Notes under the pieces: model-generated
Seen by the model: the letters and a program-made list of their open reading frames with translations, nothing else
Databases searched by the model: none
What the model was told of the DNA's origin: nothing
DNA from: Coprinellus micaceus
Taxonomy: Eukaryota; Basidiomycota; Agaricomycetes; Agaricales; Psathyrellaceae
Assembly (NCBI GenBank): GCA_951394405.1
Contig: OX596346.1
Span: 1,240,001 to 1,304,000 of the forward strand
Length of the DNA stretch: 64,000 nt
Direction of reading: 5' to 3'
Position numbers and translations under genes: made by a program
In this document: one piece after another, positions 1 to 11,798 of the stretch
How positions within the stretch are numbered: position 1 is the first letter of the stretch
Layout: each line of letters opens with the position of its first letter

Positions 1-887
1 ACACTTGCTGGAATCTCGATCTTCATGTCGTAGATATTCACACCGGGACGGAAGTTGCTTAGGTGTGGTAGCTGTAGTCCAAGGTCCATCACTTCCCGCG
101 GTAAAAAGCAGAGGGTGGATGGTGTAAGACTTGTACTAGTCCACTCTTCGTCCCAATCTGCGCTGATCCAAACCGACGAGGTGGAGTTCCAAGAAGAAGT
201 TGTTGGGTCGTCGTTGAAGGATGAAAGGGACATAGAAAGGTTCTGAAAACATTGAGGAGTTGGGCACCGTATTAAGATGGTATTCAGTGATGGCCCGCTC
301 TTGAGTATCTTCGCCAAAGTCCGGTTCGAAGAGAGGCAGTTGCCAGCACCAGCACACAACGTCCGAATATGTTCTTCTCCATTTTCTTTACTGCGCACAA
401 TGTTCCCGCATTCCTGTGCTGATAGATGGAGCGCCCTTGGAAGTTTCTTTGAGCGGGCCAACCAGGAACTAATCGCCTCGTATGACAGGGGCGTGAGTCG
501 CGCAGCATCCATGGCTATGCGCTGCCAGAAACGAGGGACAATGTGAGCCGCGTCTCGCCAAGTCTTGCTCACTTGACACAGCTTGACCAAGGTAGCCTGC
601 CCGTTAGACTCGTGTAGAACCCAGGCAAAGATCTCGCCAAGAATTTCGAGTGGGATACGGCGGATCGGAGAGCTCAAAGTTAGCTTGAAAAAGTTGTACT
701 CGTGTTCGAGTTCTTCGATTCTTCGTTGGATTTGTTTGAGTTGATTTTGGAGCTCGATCTTCTCCTTCTGTATGGCTTCCAAGTGTCCTCGAATGTAGGC
801 CGAATCATGAGGGGTGGCGGGCGTGTCCGTGGTCGCCAGATGGCACGCCGTGACGATGCGGAGAGCTTCGGCTTTGTGGGTTGACAT
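1..887 (-). CDS. F-box protein, 3' end beyond window
   Basis: One uninterrupted reading frame of about 295 codons runs from the ATG at 885-887 off the left edge, so the C-terminus is missing. The first 55 residues include a charged coiled-coil segment (KIELQNQLKQIQRRIEELEH). An F-box-like motif follows at about residues 70-100 (PIRRIPLEILGEIFAWVL), then a CQVSKTWRDAA segment typical of Agaricomycete F-box proteins. The rest should form leucine-rich-type repeats. F-box proteins normally present substrates to SCF ubiquitin ligases through Skp1; the substrate cannot be inferred. The same protein family is found as a broken copy at 22980 and a truncated copy at 28648 in this window, so it belongs to a local lineage-specific expansion. 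Confidence 0.8.
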   Translation of the reverse strand, partial: MSTHKAEALRIVTACHLATTDTPATPHDSAYIRGHLEAIQKEKIELQNQLKQIQRRIEELEHEYNFFKLTLSSPIRRIPLEILGEIFAWVLHESNGQATLVKLCQVSKTWRDAAHIVPRFWQRIAMDAARLTPLSYEAISSWLARSKKLPRALHLSAQECGNIVRSKENGEEHIRTLCAGAGNCLSSNRTLAKILKSGPSLNTILIRCPTPQCFQNLSMSLSSFNDDPTTSSWNSTSSVWISADWDEEWTSTSLTPSTLCFLPREVMDLGLQLPHLSNFRPGVNIYDMKIEIPAS

Positions 888-1315
888 TGTGAGTTCCACT
901 GGATGATATATGCTAGGGAATTCGAGGTGGAAATTCGTTGGATGGAACGGGATGGTGGTGGTTGCTGAGCAAGGAGGAACAGGAAGGAACTGAACGCGTT
1001 GACTCCTGATAGGGTCCCACAGTCACGCGTTCAGAGGAATGCACTCAGGGGCTGCTAAACGTTAAACTTCCTTAGCTTTAGGCCCTTCCGAGCCGTTGCA
1101 AACCCTGCAAAACCCTCAGAATATCGGACGAATGTTCACCACTTTCTCTTCCCAAACTCTAGTGACTCGCCCCAAAAAGCTTTTGCCAACTATTCGTGCA
1201 ACAACTCGATAAACAGATCCACTTACAATGTCCAGGGGCCTCCAATTTCCAAAAACGTCGCCGAACGATCCAGGCTGCTTGGGGGGATTCCAAACGAGAC
1301 AGAGAGGAGAAAAAA
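888..1315. other. Intergenic, F-box promoter side
   Basis: About 430 bases between the F-box start and the tRNA-Ala gene. I see no coding frame. It should hold the F-box promoter and the T-run (A6 on the plus strand at about 1310-1315) that ends tRNA-Ala transcription by RNA polymerase III. Confidence 0.5.
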
Positions 1316-1387
1316 TGGACACTGTGGGATTTGAACCCACGACCTCACGCATGCAAAGCGTGCGCGCTACCCCTGTGCCAAGCGCCC
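1316..1387 (-). tRNA. tRNA-Ala (anticodon TGC), no intron
   Basis: On the minus strand a 72-nt cloverleaf folds with acceptor stem GGGCGCT/AGTGTCC, anticodon stem CACGC/GCGTG around loop TTTGCAT (anticodon TGC), and T-arm GTGGG/CCCAC with loop TTCAAAT. One D-stem mismatch is present. A run of six T follows immediately on the coding strand, as expected of a Pol III terminator. The gene sits 170 bp before the NOP53 start, on the opposite strand. Confidence 0.93.
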
Positions 1388-1557
1388 GTGAGGGAGGAGC
1401 GGGATCGGCCGCCCGAGTCGGCGGCGCGCCGGCGCGCCCAATTAGGCTTTCGAGCCGCCATCACCGCAAGATCATTTTTGTTGTGGGAGGACTTGAACTT
1501 TCTCCTCCTCGTTCGCTCAGCCTCTATACCCCCCCAGGCTTCCCAGACTACACATAA

Positions 1558-3213
1558 ATGGCGAAGAAGTCCGCCAAGTCCAACTCGAGCGTCGAGGCTG
1601 CGACTGCGACCGCGGTAGCTGCCGTAACGAAGAGCGCAGATAAGTCGAAGGCGAGCAAGAGCTCGGTTGGGGCGCCGTCGCAGCACAAGCAGACGAGTAG
1701 GAAGGGGAAGAAGGCGTGGAGGAAGAATGTCAACATTGAGGAAGTGGAGCATGGTCTGGAGGAGATGAGGAGCGAGGAGAGGGTCGTTGGGTGAGTGCTG
1801 GTCCTTGTCGTTCTTCAGTAAACTCACGTCGTACGTAGAACCGCTCTCCAGAACCTAAAGGACAGCGATTTGTTCGAAGTCGACGTCAAGGGCGACGATA
1901 AAAGTCTGCAATTTCATCTCATGTCCCTTATGTTTCCTGACCATGCCCTCCAGTTCGCCACATCGCTCCCAAATTCTCCAGCTCCCAACTCACCTCCGCC
2001 AAAATCCTCGCACAGAGATCCGCCGTCCCCGCCGTCTTCTCTCGCCCTTCGTCATCAACATCATCGGGGAAGCGAAAAGCAGGCACACTGAGCAGAGAGG
2101 AGAAGGAGCGGTTGTTGAAGATTGCAAAACGACAGAGGAAAGGACCGTTCGGCGCCGTGATGGATCCATCGGAATACACTTCTGGGGAGGGTGCGGTTGA
2201 GCTGAGTGCTGCGGTGAAGGAGAGCGGCTCGTACGATCCTTGGAGTACCGAGGCAAACGAGGACGATATGGAGGTCGAAATGGGGCTGGAGACGGTGCAG
2301 CCCAAGAAGGTTAAGCCACCAACAACGACGAAGCCCAAAGACGCCATCGAGGTCGCAGCGGTTGTCGAGCCCCATCAGGGAACCTCGTACAATCCTCCCG
2401 TCAAGGCGCACACTGAGCTCATTTACAAGGCGGCGGAGGTGGAGAGGAGGAAATTGGAGGAGCTCGCGCGGATGGCGGAGACGAAGAAAAAGATGGATGC
2501 GGCGAAGGTGGATATGGACGATATATACGAGATAGGTGTTCCTGCAGGTATGACCGTTGACATCCCCTTGGCGGAAGGCGAGGAAGAGGACGATGGGGAG
2601 CAGGAGGAGGGTGAGGGTGAGGAGAAGCTGGTGAAGAAGCAGCCTAAACCAAAGACGAAACAGCAGAGGCAGAAGGCTGCGAAACTGCTTGCAGAGGTTC
2701 GTCTCATCTCACCTTTGCTCTAATTAATACTCGTCTCACGCCAATATACAGAAACGAGCACTCGCGGCCGTGGCTGCACGGAAAAAGCAGCTGGCCATTG
2801 TTGAACAGGCAAAGGGCTTTCGCAGAGCCAACGCACGGCAAGTGACGGCACAGGAACGGGTAACAGAGGAGAAGCGACTGCAGATGGAACTTAAAATCAG
2901 GCAGGCTGGGTTGGCAGGCCAGAAGCTCGGAAAACATAAGGTTCCTGAGATGCCTGTGGAGGTGCAGATTGGTGAAGATCTCAGTGAGAATCTGAGAGGT
3001 CTTAAGGTGCGTCTGTTTGTCTGTCTCTGCTCTTTTGAACGTACGGGGCTGATAGAACATGTGTAGCCCGAGGGAAACCTCTTCAAGGACAGGTTCTTGA
3101 GCTTGCAGCAGCGAGCGTTGATCGAGCCCCGTGTCCGCGTCCTGCCCAAGAGGCGGACATACAAAATCGTCGAGTACGAGAAGCATGCGTGGAAGAAGTT
3201 CGATCGCGAGTAG
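1558..3213 (+). CDS. NOP53: Ribosome biogenesis protein NOP53 (GLTSCR2/PICT1 family)
   Basis: Five exons (1558-1790, 1839-1903, 1954-2696, 2752-3006, 3067-3213) join in frame to a 480-residue protein. Introns are 48-60 nt with GT-AG ends. Family signatures are the basic N-terminus with RKGKKAWRKNV followed by a GLEEMRSEER helix, a central acidic stretch (about residues 285-310), and the C-terminal block RTYKIVEYEKHAWKKF. NOP53 acts in the nucleolus on the pre-60S particle, where in yeast it recruits the exosome helicase Mtr4 for 7S to 5.8S processing. Intron 2 is needed to reach the conserved frame: the unspliced frame reads a Pro/Ser-rich shadow. I chose the first ATG because the conserved block starts 46 residues later. 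Confidence 0.9.
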
Positions 3214-4366
3214 ATGCTTGGGCGCTTATTGGTTACCCTGGAATCATTCATACATGCTATAGGCTTACTGAGCCTTCCATTATCACGCGTGGACCGATTG
3301 ACTCGACCTTCCCCTTTCCAAGGCAGGTGAATGCGACCCTAGGTAACGGTGTTCCTCTTGGTGCCCGAGACTTCGGACGACCTGTGAAACTCGACGGTCA
3401 AGGTCTCATTGCTTATCTATCTTCCCCTAGATCTCGTTATCCTGCAGCCGCTCGTTAAAAATAAGCATCCACTCCTCGTTATCGCACTCACCCGGATGCC
3501 CTTGGCCAACTTCAAAACCCTTGAGACATTCCCGAACCTCCTCCCCTTCGCTGCAAACATCCCACTCTCATCATCATCCTGATACCTTCGAAGACGGTGG
3601 AGTCACCGTTATCATCGACGTTGATGTCAACACCCCTGACCGGGAAGTTCGAATGCCGCGGTGACTTTGTTGGTAGTTTTGGCTCTTCGGATAGGACCAT
3701 CCTAACTGGTGGGAGGGGAAGGGCATGATATCCAGATCTTCTAGCCTTTATTGGTCGCGACGCCTGCCCTCCTTGGCGCTGTAGGTGGAGGCAAGGAGTA
3801 GCTAAACTGGTGGGAAGTCGACTAAGTTCCATAACCTCCTACACATATATCGTACTCACTCCTTCCCAATCCGACCAACTCTGCGATGTTAGTCTATAGG
3901 TGCGTAACCACACAGAGCGTGGTCCCTGCGCGTACATGACGGCAACGTCAGCATCGTGAAACACCATTATCCCGACGTCCGCGACGTTCCTTACAGTTTG
4001 CCGATGGGGATTCAATTCGCGGAGCAAGCTGTGATCCCGGTTTGGCTACGCACCTCATTGCAACTGTATTCAATCCCATTTAACAGTCAATTAAACCGAA
4101 TTGAGGAGTGACTTTCGATTACAGGACCCGGAAACATGGTTTGGGGGGGCCTCAAGGCCTCATCGATGTGATTGGACCAAGGGAGCCACCGTGCAGCCTG
4201 CCTGATCAGCCTGAGTATGGTATTTACATGCCGCAACCATGAGGCAGGTTAAAATGGTGTGGACACCTCGTTCCAGAGCTTTTAGATTAGACCGTTCCGC
4301 GACTTCGTCTGCACACAGATACCACCTCTAGCTGCTCAGTACAACCCTTGTCGCTTGTGAACAAGC
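3214..4366. other. Intergenic, no convincing gene
   Basis: About 1.15 kb between NOP53 and the GTPase gene, both on the plus strand. It holds the NOP53 3' end and the GTPase promoter. A short open segment at about 3905-4111 on the plus strand reads like protein (KHHYPDVRDVPYSLPMG) but lacks a start and a recognisable partner exon, so I treat it as a relic or chance frame. Confidence 0.4.
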
Positions 4367-5590
4367 ATGCCGAAGGGCAAAAGGTCGAAGGTCAAGACAT
4401 CCAAAGCCAGCACGTCGAAGGTCAAGGAACCCACCAGCCTCGACCCTGCCTTGTTAGATGCCCATGAGACGGACATTGTGATCCCGTAGGTTGAAATACA
4501 TCGTCCCAGACTATGCCTGACTATATTTCGTAGTATAATGGGAGCTACGGGGGCGGGAAAGAGTACTGTAAGTGCCCAGCGGACAGTTCGAATGATGAGC
4601 CTGACGTTCGTCCAAAGTTTATAAACCTCCTTCTTCAACGCATCAAGTCTACGCGGCAAAATGTCAAGGTTGGTGACCAACTGGCGTCCTGCACCCTTGA
4701 CCTGGAATCGGTCGTTATCGAGGGCCAGACTATACCTCCACAAAGCCGGCAGCTCTACCTCAACCTCACCCCCCAGCATCGAATCGTGATTGTCGACACC
4801 CCCGGCTTCGACGACACCACTGCGTCCGACTTCCAGATACTAAGGCGTATTGCAAAATGGCTGCAGGAATCGTAAGTGCAGTACCTCTCACCGAGCGTAG
4901 TAAAGGGGTCAGGGACTCGGAGCCTCACAAATCACATCTAGATTCCGCCGGAAAATGATCCTTGGGGGAGTGATCTACCTGCACGACATTTCGCAGGACC
5001 GTTTTTCCGGGACGGCTCGAAGAAACTTAGATATGTTTAGCCACTTATGTGGAGAAGCGGCCCTCGACAAGGTTGTACTCGTCACAAGCAAGTGGGGTCG
5101 ACACTCCGGTCGTAACTTTGAGGCGAGGGAGGGGGAGCTGCGGACGCTCCACTGGCAGGCAATCCTCCCATCACTACCGGCAAGGCCCAAGGGCGCTCAT
5201 GTCATGCGGCTAGTCCACGAGGAAGAGGGCAAGAGCGCGTGGAAGATAGTCCGTTACATCTTGGTCGAGCTGGACAAACGCCTGAGCCAGAAAGCCCTCG
5301 ACGAGGTCCTTCAGATCCAAGATGAACTGGTCAGAAAAAAGAAGTCGGTGCCGGAGACGGAAGCAGCCAAGCGGCTACGGGAGCAGCTGCAGGCAGCTTT
5401 GACCATCCAAGAACAGATGTTGGCTTTGGAGGCGCGTGCGGCGGAAGGAGATGCAGAGGCAGAGGCAAACCTCGAAGAGAGAGAGGTAAAATTACTCGAG
5501 ATGCGGACCGCCATCCAAGAGAATAAGGTTTCACTTTTCGCACGCCTCACAAGCGTTTTCAAGTTCAAGCACTGGCCATGGTTTAGTTGA
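4367..5590 (+). CDS. AIG1-like P-loop GTPase
   Basis: Four exons (4367-4485, 4534-4567, 4618-4871, 4942-5590) give 351 residues. After a Lys/Ser-rich N-terminus the protein shows a Walker A/G1 loop (IMGATGAGKST), which is itself interrupted by an intron just after the Thr codon, a G3 motif (IVIVDTPGFDD) and a G4-like TSKW. The last 110 residues are a Glu/Lys/Leu-rich coiled coil, followed by a short hydrophobic tail (FKFKHWPWFS). This layout fits the AIG1/IMAP-like GTPases that are multiplied in Agaricomycetes and whose role there is unknown. The G4 Asp is replaced by Trp, which is common in this fungal group. It converges on the esterase gene downstream. Confidence 0.82.
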
Positions 5591-5906
5591 TTATTTGTAT
5601 CGATTTTCTCCCTTGCCACTAGTATACAGTACACACCACCCTTGTGCACAATGGCCCTGTAATATTTAATTTCCATTGTCTATAACATCTTGATGGTTCC
5701 ACAAGGCAGAACACCACATCCCGGGGTGATGGTTGTGCACAACGGCTCTGTTTCGAGCGAGTTGCATACTCATTTGAGTAATCCGCCGAGTAGGTTGCGA
5801 GTAGGCTGAGGCTATGTATCAGAGAAGGTTTGAATGGAGGCCACAAAATGGAAGGTTGGCCTTTGTGTTGTTACCAGAGATATGCGCAACTTGCACGAGC
5901 TCCAAA

Positions 5907-8270
5907 TTATCGCCGGAGAACGAAGGAGTTCTCGTTTAGGAAACCGATCTGCTCTTTCCGGAAATTGTCGTTCACAGTGGTGAGGTTGGCGTTGTTCAGT
6001 TGTAGCAGAACCTTGGCATTAAAGGTTAATCCAGCGTCCCATCAAGACCAGGCGCTGCTTGGACTCACCTGATTCTTCTCTGTAAATTGCGGCCAAATAG
6101 TGCCTATGAAACAGACATGGCAATCAGAGACAACTCGTATTGCATCGGTCATGAGATGCGTGGGTTGAACTGCTCACGTTGCACACCCTTCCCATCGTTC
6201 GGGTTCAGCGAGGCGGTGAATGAAATCCAGTAATCCATCATCGCGGCGCTGAGACTCTGTCCCGCCGCGTCGGAGGAGGGAACTTCGCCATAGACGTAGG
6301 GCACCTGCCCACCGTGGGTCACTAAGTATCTTTTGCATGAGAAACAGACAAGATCTCGGGGAAGCGTAAGCGGATATGTACCGACCTCCAAGCTCAGGCT
6401 GGCCTAAACCCGGCAGTGGTTGAGTAAAGTGATACCCGTACGACTTGACGCCCTTGCGTGCTGCAGCTTGGGACCATTGGCGGCGAGGGGCAGTAAACCA
6501 GATATCACCCACTAATCGTCATGTATTCAATGAAAGAATGATGTTGAGGGGGAGGGCGAGTCAGCGTACCCAGCGCAGAACGCCTCTTATAAGAGCTGGG
6601 TAGGCCGAAGAGTTCGTTTCCAGTCCCAAACGGCGAGCCCACAGTGGGGTCGTCCGGGTACAGCTCGAGTAGCTTGTCAGCGACGCCCTCTAAGGCTTGT
6701 TGGGAGGTGGTGGGAGGTGAGTGTTGCTTGAGAATCCAGGCTCTGATGTCCGGGTCTGTAACCTCCTGAGATAAGGCGAACACTGTCCCTACTCGCCCGT
6801 ACTCGGTTGAGCCTCAAATTACCATCGCAGGAAGGGAAGAGGCAAGACGAACCATCATCGAGGTTAGTCCCCGCAATAAACGGAATCCTCGCGAACCTTC
6901 CCTTGGCATACAGCTTCGAAGGGTAGTCCGGATATACGCTCCCTTTCCCTGTATCGATAGTCGGGCCCCAAGGGAAGTCCGTGTTGATGGAGCTCACCAT
7001 CACAGCGGCAGCGATCTCCTGCGCTGGGGCTGTCTGGAGGCATCCGAATGCACTGCCCGAAGTCGAGATATTGACGCACGATGGGACCAGGCTGACGAAG
7101 CCCTGCCACACAGGTTCGTTGCGTGCTGCCGGGTATGTCCTGAGGGTGTTAGCAGACCCGGACTCGAGGATCTAACCCGGAGACACTTTTTAGAAGTGAG
7201 ATTTCAAGGGGAAGACTTGGGTAGACTTACGGCTCCTCGGGTCAGCCTCTCGACGTTGGGACTGAGCAATTGAACTTGAGTCAAAACGGCCCCAGCGCTC
7301 CCGCCGAACATCGTAACCTTTTTTAAAAAAGGGTCAGGTTCACTGGCTTTACAATTGAGTATGAAGATAGACCTTGGTTTTATCTCCACCGAAATGGTGG
7401 ATATTCTCCTGCACCCACTGCAAGGCTGCGGTCTGGTCATGGATACCAAGGTTCAGGGCTCTGCGATCGTCGGCTATTGGACAGCGGTTAGGCTCAGAGG
7501 GTGGCTATACTTCGTCGAGAAAAGACAGAACCGTACGCACCTTCTTGGCCTTGAGGAAAACCCAAGGCGCCCAAGCGGTAGTTAAAGTTGACATAAATTA
7601 TTGGAGTCCCCTAGTATTATTTAGTCTGTGTCAGTGGAGGGTCTTCTAGGGTTTGGCTTCAGCGAGATTACCCTTGAGATGCTTCGAGTAACGAGGTTGG
7701 TGCCGTCAAATAGACCGGATGAACCGAGTATGAAGGCACCGCCATGGGTCCAGAACAGCTACATGGCATGCTCCTTCAGCAACCGGCTGGGTATGAACGT
7801 AATAAAGCGACACTCACAACTGGAAGCCTTCTCTTGGGAGAGGTTCCCGTCGGTCTGTGTACGTTGATCGTCAGGCAGTCCTCAGAGACACTCAGGGGGT
7901 CTGCCGTCTTCCGAGCCTCCACATCAGCAGCGCCTCGGGCAATGGTGCAATATGGGGGAGCGGCGTACTGGCTGGATGCAGGGCTTGCCATAGGCACTCG
8001 CGTTGAAGCTTGTCGTATCAACTCGAGTCTTCAGGACGGGCTTGCTCAACCTGAGCGGACCTGTTGGCGGCTCGGCGAACGGAATCCCTGGAGAAGGAGG
8101 GTCACAGGTTGGCTCGGATGGGCCGAATTAGAGTGCCCACCTCCATAAAACTCGACCTTGTCTGATACGTCGCGTCCAACAAGGGTGGTCTGGCCGAGCT
8201 TCACTTGGGGTACAGCAAACGAGCCAGAGACCAGAGCTAATGATGAGTATACGAGCAGGGCCTTTCGCAT
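5907..8270 (-). CDS. Secreted type-B carboxylesterase/lipase
   Basis: Thirteen exons can be traced on the minus strand, one of the most fragmented genes here. The first exon encodes a signal peptide (MRKALLVYSSLALVSGSFA). Landmarks follow in order: YGGIPFAEPPTGPLR, SEDCLTINVHRP, the oxyanion-hole stretch LFWTHGGAFILG, the nucleophile elbow MFGGSAGA, the acid region IAGTNLDD, and the histidine region THGGQVPYVYGE. The C-terminus is IGFLNENSFVLRR. The order matches the alpha/beta-hydrolase carboxylesterase family (COesterase), which cleaves ester bonds outside the cell. The residue before the serine is Gly where the family usually has Glu (GESAGA), and the acid is Asp rather than Glu. The acid motif spans an intron, so its exact splice is less certain. 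Confidence 0.85.
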
Positions 8271-8838
8271 ACTGTTCGGTGGTAGTGTGCCCAAAGCTCC
8301 ACCTCCCTAGCCTCTTATACCTTCCAGAACGCGGCAAGCGTATGCCGATCCCATGGACAAGAATCACGAAGGGGTGTGCTGATATCTCTCACTGTCGCTG
8401 TCATCGAGCCATCGTTTCATATGGAACGCGACGATGGGTACCACCCGGTGCTGGGAATCGCTCAGAATCGCTGCTGCGGAGAAGATTGTCAAACGAATAA
8501 GTGCATCTTGGCCCAGAACCATTGACGCTGTACGTAGTTCAACCGCATCCTCCTTCTGAAGATCAGGCACAGGGAAGCAGCGCTGTTAGAGGAAGGATCT
8601 TACGGACCTGTTTTAGCGTTGTCATCGGAGGCTACGAACAGGAAACACGTCCAAAATCATAGCACGCGGTCCCGAGATAGTAGCCACTATACATGACTGA
8701 CAGTGAAATTGATTGATGATACAATTTGGACAAGTGAGTGGCAAGAACGAAACGGAAGGAATACCTGATCGCACGGTTTGCAGCCAGAATTTCAAGCACA
8801 TCTGCATAGTAGAGACTAAGGTCACAGCGTCACAGCGA
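8271..8838. other. Intergenic between CSN1 3' end and esterase start
   Basis: About 570 bases. The right part is downstream of CSN1 and the left part should hold the esterase promoter. I see no coding frame, tRNA or repeat. Confidence 0.45.
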
Positions 8839-10701
8839 TCACTCGACCGTCAAGTAATCCGCCAACGATCCTCCTCCTTGGGGAGGTTGTTGACCCTTGG
8901 GGGGTTTGATCACCAAGTCCGCTTGTTGCCTGGATGAAACGCTACGTCAAATGGCTGCACACGAAGGTGTGGTGGAAACGCGTACAGTCTCATCCTCAGG
9001 AGCAACTTCCTGTTCGTCGACTGGATATCATTCGCTACCTTGATCGCACGAGCGAACAAGTCGGCACGATGGTCTGTCTTCTTGGCTTGCAGGATCTACA
9101 CAGAACGAATCTTCAGTTCTCAATTCCCCACCCCCACCAGCTCGTGCTCCTCACCTTGTTCTGGCTATCCACCCGGCCCTGGATATCACCCGACTGAATA
9201 AGCCCGACGACTTGCTCCTCAACCTCCTCGATCGTCCACCCAAAAGCAGCGCTCATCCTATCCAGCCTGATCGTGGCGAAGGGCTGGAAGTAAAGAACGA
9301 CTGCCCAGTTGCGAATGAGGTTCGTGAGGTTGAGGACGTGTGGCGCGAGGTGGATGTCGACATAGTGTCTCGTCTGATCTCCATTAGGCCGTAGTAAAGC
9401 AGATGCGAGAGATAGCTCACAGAGTACCGGTTTAGGAGTTCGAGCACGACCTTGAAATTGCTGTTAAGGTACGCTTGAACGAGTTCCCTGATATAGGGCT
9501 CCTGTTCAATGTACAAGCTGAAAGTCGCGTTCTCGAGTAGCCTCGACTTGATCGATGAGCGAGGGAAGGTGGCAAGGGCGCAGAGAGTAGTGTAGATCGT
9601 GATATCGCCAGCAGCGATGAGCTATTCAGGGTCAGGCGCGAGCCTAATTGAGATCAATCGCAACGCACCTTTCCGACCCAATCACCCAGCTCTTTCGCGG
9701 GTCCAAGCTTGAGGAGGTACTGAGCGGCCTTTTCGTAGTTCCCTTGGCCCAGATGCGAGAGGGCTGTGGAGAGATCGAGTTTGGATTGAACAGAGTCTCG
9801 CTCGGCTGAACCACGCTTCTTGGCCGCGGCTGTAGGGGGTACAGCGGCAGCCCCACTTGCACCTGCCGCGCTTGCTTGAGCGGCAGCAGAGGCGGCATCT
9901 AGCGCTGCGTCGGCTTTGAAGACGTATGTTGTGAGATGGGAGTAGTTTCGTTGTTCGATTAGGAGCTGCGAGCGATCTGAATAGGCACGGCGGGAGGTGA
10001 AAGGCCGGGAAACGTACCTCAAGGACGGATAGACACATCTCAAGCACATGGGCACTCGTCGTGCAGAATTCGCGCGATTTAGTCAGGTGCTTTAGCGCTG
10101 TCGCGTAGTCTCCAACCTGCCTGTAGAACTCCCCCAAATCCCGGTGCGCCATCTAGTAATCGTCAGTTGTATAGACTCCACTTATCCATCTGCTACTGAC
10201 CCGAATGCTCTCCTTGATCATGTTGTTCGTGTACGTCTTCAACTCCACCTCTAGCTTTGTTCGGTCTGCCGCGTTCTTCGCAATCGCCTCATCCGTCCAC
10301 CTCGTATCGAGTTGCCCAATCTCAAGTGGATCGCGCAAAGAGCCACCGGAGTAGTTATTGGATTGTTCGTAGGCGTTGAGGAGGTTCTGGTACAGGGATG
10401 GATCGCGCGACTGGTGGATATGTTGCAGGCAGAGTTGGTAGGCTTCGGGCGCGATAGATGGGCAGGTTACAACGACGTGGATGAGCCGCTCGATTGCAGT
10501 TCGCCCTATAGAGAAACTTAGGTCCATTCCACATTCAAAGTGCTTCAAGGGCACGGATGTCGTGCTCGTACCTGTATAGTTTGAGATGTAGCCTTCGAGA
10601 TCGAAAGGATGGGCGTCATCCACTGGCGCGATAACAGGCTTCCTGTACGACTGAGAAGGCACCCCAGTAGCCTGAGCTTCTTCGATAATGTCGATATCCA
10701 T
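8839..10701 (-). CDS. CSN1: COP9 signalosome complex subunit 1
   Basis: The minus strand encodes [15 protein letters not shown] through a C-terminus ending in LADYLTVE. Signatures are YISNYTG near the N-terminus, the RPN7-type helical segment [35 protein letters not shown], and the PCI segment [30 protein letters not shown]. The last intron must be spliced to give [18 protein letters not shown]; reading through would stop early at 8910. CSN1 is the scaffold subunit of the COP9 signalosome, which removes NEDD8 from cullins and so tunes SCF ligases, the machinery used by the F-box proteins in this window. An Ala-rich insert (about 30 residues) lies between the helical repeats and the PCI domain. 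Confidence 0.9.
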
Positions 10702-11704
10702 AATCTACGACCGTACTTGTGCTTGAAAGGAGGACGGGGGTGTTGAGGAGGTAATTAAGGAAGAGTTGTGGTCAAGGCGCCGCGTGCTCGTTTCCTCATT
10801 TGCCCTTGGGTTAGGGTTACTATATCTGGAACTAGCCCCTATCGTCAGCTCCTGCTCAGCCCCAGCGCCCCGCCTCGGCCGAAAGTCGTCACACCGTTGG
10901 GTGCAAGCTCCAAAAATGTAGAGATACAAGGAACCCTGAGAAATTCAACTATAAGGCGCGATATTAGGGTGTGAGCCCTCCTGACTTCGGCCAGGAAACC
11001 TTCATGCACTTGAAGACACGTAATGACTCTGAATTTTGAAAGCCATGGAGTCTCCACGACCCGTTAGCGGGGCCAGTGCGTGGCTATCACCGCCCATATT
11101 CTGAGTGACTTAGATGATAACCAATGGGTCGGTCCCCTGCGTCCCGAATGGTCGCTGGGTTTCCACCCAAGGAACACCCTTCAGCTGATTGACCAAGGCC
11201 ACGCAACGGACTACACTATGCGCCCCACGCCGGGTTGATTCAACCCGTCAAGCGGAATTTAACTCGTTCGATGGGTTACGATCCGTCAGGGGAGAAATTT
11301 CGATCGGGTTGATTCAACCCGTTGGATTAGCGGGTTGAATCAACTCGTTGGATGGGTGGGGAGGATGGGTGGTGGCTTCCAGTAACCCGGCACGACGGGT
11401 TGCTTGGCTAGGCGCTCGTTGTGACCCGTGTGACGGGTCGACCAAACTGGGTAGGGCCCCTCGGGTAGGTTCCTCACGCTCACCGTTGGAAACCCGTCGC
11501 GCACGATAATTCTTTGTCCTTGGAGGTTTTGAGAGGAGTTATGCAGAAGGAAGGACTCTTATGGCGGCTGTTCCGTACCTCGTCGTGGAGTCCCCGAGGT
11601 CACACTTCTTCTGTCCCCCGAGCGTTTTCGGGCGCTTATTCTGGTCTGGCTCCCCGGCTCGCCCCACGCTCAGCGCGAAGGTTAGGCGCCCCCGCCCTCA
11701 CACA
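10702..11704. other. Gene-free stretch with palindrome cluster
   Basis: About 1 kb between CSN1 and the first tRNA-Pro gene. The left part should contain the CSN1 promoter. The right part holds the CGGGTT palindromes annotated separately. No coding frame of note. Confidence 0.5.
11231..11445. repeat. Cluster of CGGGTT palindromes
   Basis: The 17-mer CGGGTTGATTCAACCCG occurs exactly at 11231-11247 and 11305-11321. A close variant, CGGGTTGAATCAACTCG, is at 11331-11347. Each exact copy is a perfect inverted repeat of 8 bp around one base. Shorter ACCCG...CGGGT pairs follow near 11385-11400 and 11424-11438. Repeated dyads of one sequence within 215 bp suggest either binding sites for a dimeric regulator or the remnant of a repetitive element. 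Confidence 0.7.
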
Positions 11705-11798
11705 GGCCTGATGGTCTAGTAGTATGATTCCTTGTTAGGGTATGGCACTTGCCTAATCCGGTTCGAGGAGGTCCCGGGTTCAATTCCCGGTCAGGCCC
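11705..11798 (+). tRNA. tRNA-Pro (anticodon AGG), 22-nt intron
   Basis: The mature 72-nt tRNA folds with acceptor GGCCTGA/TCAGGCC, anticodon stem CCTTG/CGAGG (one G-T pair), loop TTAGGGT with anticodon AGG, and T-arm CCGGG/CCCGG. The intron is 11741-11762, directly after position 37, the canonical eukaryotic site. A six-T run at about 11806-11811 is a Pol III terminator. Confidence 0.93.
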
